From Tipula vernalis (lineage: Eukaryota > Arthropoda > Insecta > Diptera > Tipulidae), in contig OY282560.1 in assembly GCA_958295665.1 (NCBI GenBank), forward strand, positions 310,911,236 through 310,975,235: a stretch of DNA of 64,000 nt, in the 5' to 3' direction. The notes under the pieces were generated by a model. It was not told where the DNA came from. It ran no database searches and saw only the letters and a program-made list of their open reading frames with translations. The position numbers and the translations under genes are program-made. The first letter of the stretch is position 1. Each line of letters opens with the position of its first letter. This document shows positions 57,530 to 64,000 of this stretch, piece after piece.

Positions 57530-57770
57530 GTACATCGGCTGGCACATACATTCCCGTACCATAGCCAAAGATTCCACCGTTCTGGAACGAACAGCCAGAG
57601 GCTTGGTTTACCGTAGTCGAACACCAATTTTTAATTCATCGTTTGGAGAACGATGACGAAATATTCGCCCATGCCCTTGGTGCTATACAACAAGCGACAA
57701 TACCGCAAAGCGGAGCTTCTTTTTTAAACTTTTCCATGTTTTCGGAAAACAAATAAATCCTGCTGTCTCC
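57530..57770 (+). pseudogene. gypsy gag fragment
   Basis: A reading of IPPFWNEQPEAWFTVVEHQF (about 57565-57625) and then HALGAIQQATIP fits the capsid start of CsRn1-like gypsy elements, where families read PPFW...P.WF...E.QF. No zinc knuckle is readable before the protease. Stops near 57755 end it. Confidence 0.7.
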
Positions 57771-57784
57771 ACGGCAAACAGTGA

Positions 57785-58151
57785 GATTGGTTCATCTAGC
57801 CGACTTTTCATAAACGATCATGAAAACCATTTACAATTTCTGATCGATTTAGGGGCTAAAGTATCAGTGATACCCGTTAAAAAGTTTCCCTGACAAGCAA
57901 AAGACACCGTAATTTCCACTTACGGTACTAAATTGTTAATAGTAAATCTCGGTCTAAGGCGTTCATTCACACATCCCTTTAAAGTCGCAGCAGTAGACAT
58001 GCCTATTATAGGTGCTGACTTTTTGTCCAAATATGGTCTCACTTACAACTCTTGTGGTGTAAACGGAACCATCGCTCAGGTTAATACGCCAACCTTAAAA
58101 TATTTTATCGTCAATAATTCATACAACGCTCTTGTTAAAAAGTATCCCTAG
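57785..58151 (+). pseudogene. gypsy aspartic protease fragment
   Basis: This segment would cut the element's polyprotein. It reads RLFINDHENHLQFLIDLGAK with VSVIP (57810-57880): the active-site triad normally DTGA/DSGA is DLGA here. After a frame change it continues TYGTKLLIVNLGLRRSFTHP, then AAVDMPIIGADFLSKYGL, the flap and C-terminal strands of retropepsins in this lineage. It is inactive by the stop near 57892, the frame change and the mutated triad. Confidence 0.82.
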
Positions 58152-58204
58152 CACACTGAGGCTCCAAATTATAATCTCCCAGTGAAGAATAATGTAGTTC
58201 ACTA

Positions 58205-58786
58205 CATCGTCACACAAGGTAGGTTATCTTGTTCCAAACGACGACAACTCGAATTTCAGTTTATGACAGATATCGGAATCTGACGCCCCTCATCATCGCC
58301 AGTCTCCTCACCATTATATATGGTTTAAAAGAAAGACAAGGACTGGCGCCCTTGTGGAGAATATCGACAGCTCAACACTGTTACGATCTCTGATAGGAAT
58401 CCTATCCCACACATATACAGTTTCTCGTTGAAACTCGCCGGCGCCACTATTTTCTCAAAAATAGATTTGTTTCGGGCCTATCATGAGATTCCCATGGCCG
58501 CAGAGGATATTCACAAAATAGCGATTGCTACTCCTTTGTGCTTTTTGAGTTTATCCAAATGCCTTACGGTCTTCGCAACTCAGCTCAGACATTCCACCGA
58601 TTCCTTAACGAAGCTCTAAAAGGGCTGGATTTCATTTTTTCTTATATTGATGATATCCTCATTGCGAGTCACTCCGAGATGGAACATATAGAACATCTCG
58701 AGTCAATTTTTAAACGTTTCTCCGCATTTGGAATAAATATTAAAGCTTCGAAATGCATTTTTAAGCCACACAATTTCGAAAGATGA
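58205..58786 (+). pseudogene. gypsy reverse transcriptase fragment
   Basis: Reading across frames: SKRRQLEFQFMTDIGI, RPSSSPVSSPLYMV, KDWRPCGEYRQLNTVTISDR with NPIPHI, ATIFSKIDLFRAYHEIPMAA (the first catalytic Asp), EFIQMPYGLRNSAQTFHRF, and an intact YIDD at about 58646 within FSYIDDILIASHSEMEH. The last readable part is INIKASKCIF. The palm core is well kept compared with the rest of the element. Frameshifts fall near 58540 and 58785. Confidence 0.9.
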
Positions 58787-58789
58787 TAT

Positions 58790-59710
58790 TCTTCCGTCGG
58801 AAGAAAGAGTTGAAGCCATCTCAAATTTTCCAGTGCCAATGTCAATCCGCCAAATACAGCAGTTCGTAGGTATGGTGAACTATTACCACCGCTTTATACC
58901 ACGTTTAGCCGAACTGTTATCGCCTATTCACCAGCATTTGACCACTTTACTCAAGAAAGGCAAAAGCTGAAACCATTTCTCTTGGCCTGAAGAGTCCATC
59001 GCACACTCTTTTGGCACATCCGTTGAACGATACTGAGTTCAGCATCAATACAGACGCTTCCGACTTAGCGGTTGGAGCTGTCTTACAACAACGCAACCAT
59101 GGATGTTGGCAACCATTAGCGTTCTTTTCAAAAAAGCTCTCTTCAGCGAAAACAAAATAGGCAACAATCGATAGAGAACTTCTTGCTTTATATCTAGCAA
59201 TTAAACCCTTTCGCCATTTCGTCGAAGGCCGAAAATTCTCTATTTTCACTGACCATAAGCCTTTAACAACAGCAATTGCGTCAAAATCAAAACGTATTCC
59301 CACACAATTCACAACAGACATTCAACACATTAATGGTAAACAAAATCTGGTAATCAACTGCTTATCACGTTCTGGTGAATCACCTTCACCAAAAATCAAC
59401 GTCTCCTCTTTCGACATGAAAGTATTACTTGAACAGCAACGATGTAACGAGGAATTTCAAAAATTGATTTCAGTTCGGAATCCGAAATCAAAAGTAAACT
59501 TGCCATTGATCAACTTACCGGACAATAAGCGGCAAATTTGGTGCGAGACATCGACAGGTCAAAATCGACCCTTCGTTCCTAAAGATATGCGACGGACAAT
59601 TTTCGATAGTCTGCATGGCTTATCACATCCCGGCATCCGTGGCACGCATAAACTAATTGCTTTGAAGTACTTCTGGCCAAACATCCAAAGTTCACCACCA
59701 CACAAAATCA
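58790..59710 (+). pseudogene. gypsy RNase H and integrase zinc-binding segment
   Basis: RNase H landmarks appear in changing frames: the INTDASDLAVGAVLQQ segment (59044), ATIDRELLALYLAI (59162) and FTDHKPLTTAI (59246), holding the expected D, E, D residues. Then comes the linker to integrase, ending with HGLSHPGIRGTHKLIALKYF (59613-59675), the H-x-H part of the zinc-binding domain; the C-x2-C half is lost. A 100-codon frame starting at 59416 is the best preserved piece. Confidence 0.85.
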
Positions 59711-59724
59711 GAACTTAGTAAATT

Positions 59725-60300
59725 CAAGCTACCAAGTGGCAAGTTTGAACACATCCACATGGACCTAGTTGGTCCACTACCCCAATCGATGGCTTTCATT
59801 ACATTCTAACGATGGTCGACCGATTTACCCGTTGGTCAGAGGCTTATCCAATCCGATCTGTAGATTTGATGTCCCACTCTATATAACAACAGACCAAGGA
59901 ACACAATTTGAATTAACAATGTTCACCGAACTCACAAAGCTCTTAGGTTCACATCGCATTGGGACAACAACTTATAATCCGAAAGCGAATGGTCTTGTCG
60001 AACGCTTTCACAGGCAACTAAAAGCCGCATTAACAGCTCGATGCAATACATCCCATTGGAGATCAATACATCCCATTGGAGTCTTAGTTCCTACGGACAC
60101 ACGACAGTCGATCGACTCAACAGGATACATACATTCCCAAAAATCTGGAAACCTGCTCAAATGAATTCGTTCGTGTAGACAGAGTTAAGAGTCCTTTGAG
60201 TACACCGTATTCGACAATTGGCATCGACAGGCTGAAGTCAGCCTACGGAATTCTTGTGGTTAGCCCAGTCGAAAATCATAGTGTCCACAAAACCGTGACA
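59725..60300 (+). pseudogene. gypsy integrase core and C-terminal fragment
   Basis: The core begins KLPSGKFEHIHMDLVGPLPQ (first Asp, 59735-59790), shifts frame to YILTMVDRFTRWSEAYPIR (59805), and then has a deletion of about 20 residues. It resumes at VPLYITTDQGTQFE (second Asp, 59870) and TYNPKANGLVERFHRQLKAA (the Glu, 59970). A 19-base tandem duplication of ATACATCCCATTGGAGATCA-like sequence (60045-60081) breaks it further. The C-terminal tail (EFVRVDRVKSPLSTPY, IDRLKSAY) ends near 60250. Confidence 0.88.
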
Positions 60301-60776
60301 TTTCATTTATAAACACTATGGTTTTCGATCCACGAGGGGAGTAATGTAGCGATATTTTATATCGGCCATTTGAATATTTTTGCTTCAATTGCATACTACG
60401 GCCATTCGAGAAAACCATATGACTTTGCGATTTTTGATTTTTGTTGAACAAAACCTAAACACTTCCATCGTTTGTTCGACGATATGAAATCGCCTAAATT
60501 TATACTATTTACTGACTCACTGGCTAAGAACTTAACTTCCAACGGCCAACTTGTGCCCTTATAGCTTTTGACCACAGAGTTATAAAACACTCGAAAAAAA
60601 ATATTTCACCGATAAAACAAACAAAGGATGTTGTAAAATGGCGCTGCCAGTTCCATAACTCTTGGAGCATTTGACAGTTATTTTATATACAAATGTTTAA
60701 TGAAAAACCGCTTTATTGAAATTTCTCAAATTGCCATAATCTTCACCGATTGCAGCGCCAACATCATCAATAATGG

Positions 60777-61031
60777 TTCGGAATAGGACCGAAAGGCCGA
60801 ATGTCGAAAGGCCGAACGCCGAAAGGCCGAACGCCGAAAGGCCGAACGCCGAAAGGCCGAACGCCGAAAGGCCGAACGCCGAAAGGCCGAATGTCGAAAG
60901 GCCGAATGTCTTGAAAGGCCGAATGTGTCGAAAGGCTGAAAGGGTCGAAAGGGCGAATATTGAAAAGCCGAATTTCGAAAGGCCGAATGAGCCGAAAGGG
61001 CGAATAGCTTGAAACGCTGAAGGTCGAAAGT
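60777..61031 (+). repeat. 15-bp GGCCGAA minisatellite, copy B
   Basis: About 16 units of CGAAAGGCCGAACGC and GAATGT variants. The central five units are almost identical and both edges are diverged. It begins TTCGGAATAGGACCGAAAGG, nearly the same edge as copy A at 15001-15116 read on the minus strand. Towards the end it has the GGGTCGAAAGGGCGAATATT variant also seen in copy A. Because 15 is divisible by 3, both strands stay open in several frames, giving artefactual repetitive peptides. Confidence 0.93.
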
Positions 61032-61039
61032 CCAACCAA

Positions 61040-62075
61040 CTGTTTAGAAGCTCGACCAACTGTGTACAGTAAACGTTTTTTTTAGTGGGATGCACAATTT
61101 TCGAAATATTTATCAAATTCAAGTTTGTTGGGTTAGTATGTTCCGGAAATAGCTTCATATTAAGTAGAATGACAGCACGTCAATTGAGCACGGAATTTAA
61201 TATTACAATTGATAAAAATAATAATTACAACCAACAAAAAAAAAACATAAATCATATCAAAATTCGTGTTATTAAATAATCTTAATTAAATTTCAATTGA
61301 ATCAAAACCCGCAAAGTTCTTTAATCAAAATGAAATGCTTGTTATCGTTAATAGTAAACAAAAAAAATAAAAAAATCCAAATTTATGAAGTTTATTTATC
61401 CGTATAATATACAGATAATTCTTGGAATTTTATTATGTATATGTTGAGTTATGATATACAAAAAAGGGGTGGGTAGAATTTTAAATCCCATGAGATGATT
61501 GTTTATAAAATTAAAAATGAATTGAACTTGGACAGACAACCTATATAAATACAAAGTATTTATGTTAAACAATCAGAGGTGAAGGATCCCCTATATGGAA
61601 ACTATAGCGCAAGCCACTGGTGACCACTTCATATAAAAAATAGAAATACTCGAAGCCACAATGTTTATATTTAATTAAACACATTGGAAATGGAATAATG
61701 AGTAAGAAATTAAGTTGGAAAATGTAAACGTTCTCAGCATCTTGGCAGGATGATATTCAAAAAATGTTCCTAAAATCGGCCTGCAGTAAAGCTTATAGTG
61801 ACGGAGGGTAAATTTTTGCGATATAAAAAGTAATGGCTTTACTTTTTAAACGTTTGACGTGATTACTTGATCCGAGGTAGATAATTCACATTTTATTATC
61901 TATTCCGTGTTGGTGTTCAAATTAATATATTGTGCTTCGTTGTTATTTTTAATATATCAGAAGTCACTGACGATGGAAAGCAAGTCGAAAAAAAAATCCA
62001 CAAGGACCAAAGTTATTGGGTTTCTCGACGTTTTGAAGGTTTCTAATGGATTTTAATTTTTCAATTGTCATCTTT
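61040..62075. other. non-coding spacer
   Basis: AT-rich sequence with no recognised gene. It may include the eroded 3' end of the minus-strand gypsy element that follows. Confidence 0.35.
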
Positions 62076-62079
62076 TTCA

Positions 62080-63190
62080 TGATCTTTACAGTTACGATAA
62101 ATTACTCTATCTCCCACGCTTAATTCACGCTTGACCTTTAAATGTCTTCGTTGGCTTTGTTGTTCAAGTGTTTTGATGATCGTATTGCATTCTTGGAACT
62201 AGAGTCACTTTCACCTTCCATTGCTTTTAATTTATTTTAGAACGTTTGAACATAATGTTCCCCTTGTCCGTTTGTTCCGCGTTCCTTACAAAAATGTATG
62301 AATCGTTCATTTTTCAAAATGGTAGGATTGTCCGAAACTATTACTTTGGGGGATTAGAAGATTGTATTTTTTAAGCCAATCAAAACATGCATTTTAGCGC
62401 TGGAAAGCACTCTTTGTAATCTGCACCTTGAATTACAATCTCATCGAACTATTTTGTAGTACCTTGCAGTACTTGGAGCACCTGATCGAGTATTAGACGA
62501 AATTCACATGGAGCTTTTTTAATAGCAAATGTGAGCCTGTTAAACTTGTATGTACTCTTGTGAGTAGTTATCTATATATTTGAACGTGATGACATACTTT
62601 GAATGACCGAACTATCCGGTTTTGGAATTCATACCTATGTTTTCCTGTACTAGAATATTTAATTCTCTTCCGATGTGTTCTCTTTACGTGAGAACGGTAC
62701 TTCTATCACTTTAAGTTTTAACGAACACTGGAAATTTGGCATTTTTTCATCTTTTGCTCGAAAGTTTCTCTATATTTTGTTTTGAGGTTGTGGATGTCCT
62801 CTTCGATAACTTCTGTAGAAAGAATTTCATTAACTAATTCAACCGATTTCCTTTTATCTAATTCCTATAAATTTACGTTGAGTTAATATAAATTTCCTCC
62901 GTAATCAGTTTACCCTTGTATCTTGCTTTGACAGTTACTACTGCATGGGGTTCAAATATCTCCTTGAGATATAAACGAAATCCTATATTTGATGGTCGCA
63001 CAGGACTTCAAATAATGAGGCTTTCAAATGCATCCTTCGGAATCAGTGTGAATCCTGGTGCCGAATCATTTTCAAATTGCTGGAGTTTTCCTTCTACCTC
63101 AATATACACATAATATATTTCCGCCTGACTATAGACTGGAATCTGAATAATTTAAAAACACATCATACACATTCTGGACGTAATTTCCAT
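62080..63190 (-). pseudogene. Ty3/gypsy pol remnant of a second lineage
   Basis: Minus-strand modules from high to low coordinates. Protease: VYIEVEGKLQQFENDSAPGF with TLIPKDAFESL (63115-63035), where the active site normally D(S/T)GAG reads DSAPG, then IGFRLYLKEIFEPHAV and KARYKGKLITEEIYI. Reverse transcriptase N-part: LKTKYRETFEQK and VPFSRKENTSEE. Reverse transcriptase palm: ITTHKSTYKFNRLTFAIKKA, EFRLILDQVLQVLQGTTK and FDEIVIQGADYKECFPALK (62590-62405), where the usual FDD is FDE. After a deletion comes integrase: KVIVSDNPTILKNERFIHFC (62345), NGQGEHYVQTF and VKRELSVGDRVIYRN (62130). The pattern (SDN...F..FC...NGQAER.VQT.K..LKA) fits the K02A2.6-type gypsy elements common in insects, not the lineage at 57.3-60.3 kb. 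All domains are broken. Confidence 0.83.
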
Positions 63191-64000
63191 CTACACTAGC
63201 ATTTACTGTACTTATTGATTGGCGAGGATTTGCTGATTTGAGATTTTCCGAGTCTACTTGAGTTTATCCATATTAGTCTAATGATACATTTTGAGTAGAA
63301 TAAGGAGCATTTTACATTATATTATTTGCTCAATATAATTGGTAAGCCATTTGGATATTTTAGCAGCCCCTTTTGAAACATGCATTCCATATAGTTTGAG
63401 AGTCCTGTTGGTACAACAATTTAAAACAAATTTTCGAAAGCGTTAATCCTATAAAAGCGTAAATATTGCTTCCATCAACAGTTTACTAAACTGTTCGTGT
63501 AAAGGAGTGATTAGGTAAAAGGAAGGCTGTCGACCTCGGTTCGAGGCGTAGTTTCTAGTACAGAATAATCTTCTAACTCGAGACTAGTATGATATTTGAG
63601 AAATTATTGGTAAATTGGGACACTAGTTTATCACGACGCAATCGTATTTGAGAGGCGATGGCATTTGCCATATCGTTGGTACCAAATTTGTCGAGTTCTT
63701 CAAGGAAATTCAAAAATAGAATTATAACACTCTTTAAACGCTTAACATTCTCGACCATAACTTTGCAAACACCAAAGCTATCGATAATCAACAATCAACA
63801 AATATATATACAATTCCGTACAGTTAGCGGGAATTCCCAAGAAAATTATCGAACGATGCTGTTGTGACGAAAGTACCACCGTTGATCATTTTTGTTGCTT
63901 AATTCGTTGAAAAATGATTTATTTAGAACCGTTTACTCAAAGAAATATTTGCTATATTGCACAATGTTAGGGAATATACATTTTTGCATGACCTTTGTAA
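63191..64000. other. probable gag region of the minus-strand gypsy element, unresolved
   Basis: By position this should hold the gag of the preceding element. The minus-strand frame 63573-63794 (MLIIDSFGVCKVMVENVKRL...) is the longest, but I see no zinc knuckle or capsid motif, and no LTR end before the window closes. Confidence 0.3.

Larger units (their letters stand above)
57348..60344 (+). mobile_element. degraded Ty3/gypsy retrotransposon, CsRn1/Kamikaze-like
   Basis: Legible modules in order are gag, protease, reverse transcriptase, RNase H and integrase, with no env. A purine-rich tract (CGAGGGGAGTAA) ends at 60344 and is followed directly by TGTAGCGATATTTTATATCG, the expected position and TG start of a 3' LTR. 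A TGTAGCG at 57348 and ATATTTTATATCG at about 57407 suggest a diverged 5' LTR, but a full LTR pair could not be aligned. The element has many frameshifts and a deletion in integrase, so it is inactive. Confidence 0.8.

Noticed and set aside
60777..61031. CRISPR array
   Set aside because: The repeat units are contiguous without unique spacers, and the rest of the window is clearly animal DNA.
60697..61158. Repetitive minus-strand protein (FGLSAFGLS repeats) and the matching plus-strand ERPNA repeats
   Set aside because: Both are products of the 15-bp minisatellite. A unit length divisible by three keeps several frames open without selection for protein.
63500..63560. Possible tRNA (CTCGGTTCGAGGCG resembles a T arm)
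   Set aside because: No acceptor or anticodon stem can be folded around it. It lies in the likely gag region of a gypsy element.
1..64000. A new multi-gene biological system
   Set aside because: Every recognisable gene belongs to a known mobile-element class and nearly all are broken. Unrecognised frames are too short and isolated to support a system.

Overview
The window looks like intergenic or heterochromatic DNA of an AT-rich insect genome, most likely a fly (Diptera). The evidence is the mix of mobile-element families (Jockey and CR1-type LINEs, RTE, BEL/Pao, two or more Ty3/gypsy lineages including one resembling the CsRn1/Kamikaze group, mariner-like, PIF/Harbinger, Helitron), small 50-60 bp GT-AG introns, and long AT-rich spacers with short microsatellites. 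I found no intact host protein-coding gene, no rRNA or convincing tRNA gene and no bacterial feature. The species cannot be named from the sequence alone.

Layout. 0-6.1 kb: gypsy integrase tail, minus-strand Helitron helicase remnant, mariner remnant and a longer plus-strand Helitron remnant. 6.1-12.6 kb: AT-rich non-coding DNA with a strand-biased TTGAGTT repeat at 9.4-10.2 kb. 12.6-22.5 kb: the LINE cluster. It holds an old Jockey-like fragment, a CR1/Jockey-type fragment containing a 15-bp minisatellite, and a nearly full-length Jockey element (16779-21360). The last is bounded by a perfect 14-bp target-site duplication and lies inside an older LINE. 22.5-30.5 kb: AT-rich DNA with several hairpin or foldback elements. 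30.5-32.6 kb: PIF/Harbinger remnant with both of its genes (transposase and Myb/SANT-like protein) convergent, and intron splice sites still readable. 32.6-36 kb: AT-rich DNA with a possible non-coding first exon ending at a good splice donor (34534).

36.0-38.7 kb: minus-strand BEL/Pao element, readable from gag to integrase, heavily frameshifted. 38.8-39.6 kb: two opposed mariner fragments. 40.7-45.1 kb: a 4.4-kb array of diverged satellite-like repeats carrying a 203-bp inverted-repeat element with a TTA target duplication. 45.5-47.0 kb: minus-strand RTE element. 47-52 kb: mostly nothing recognisable, with a pogo-like terminus near 51.98 kb. 52.9-55.9 kb: two successive duplicated blocks (A-A-B-B), then a TTGAGTT / ATGATGGTA / TTGAGTT simple-repeat compound. 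57.0-60.3 kb: a foldback tandem repeat followed by a degraded gypsy element (gag to integrase). 60.8-61.0 kb: a second, longer copy of the 15-bp minisatellite. 62.1-63.2 kb: minus-strand gypsy pol of another lineage.

None of the genes work together as a host pathway. They are mobile-element genes, nearly all broken by frameshifts, stops and internal deletions, at several levels of decay and nesting. I did not find a clearly new biological system. The most informative structures are the dated nested insertion, the paired minisatellites with shared edges, the satellite array with its TTA-flanked insert, and the two-gene Harbinger remnant.
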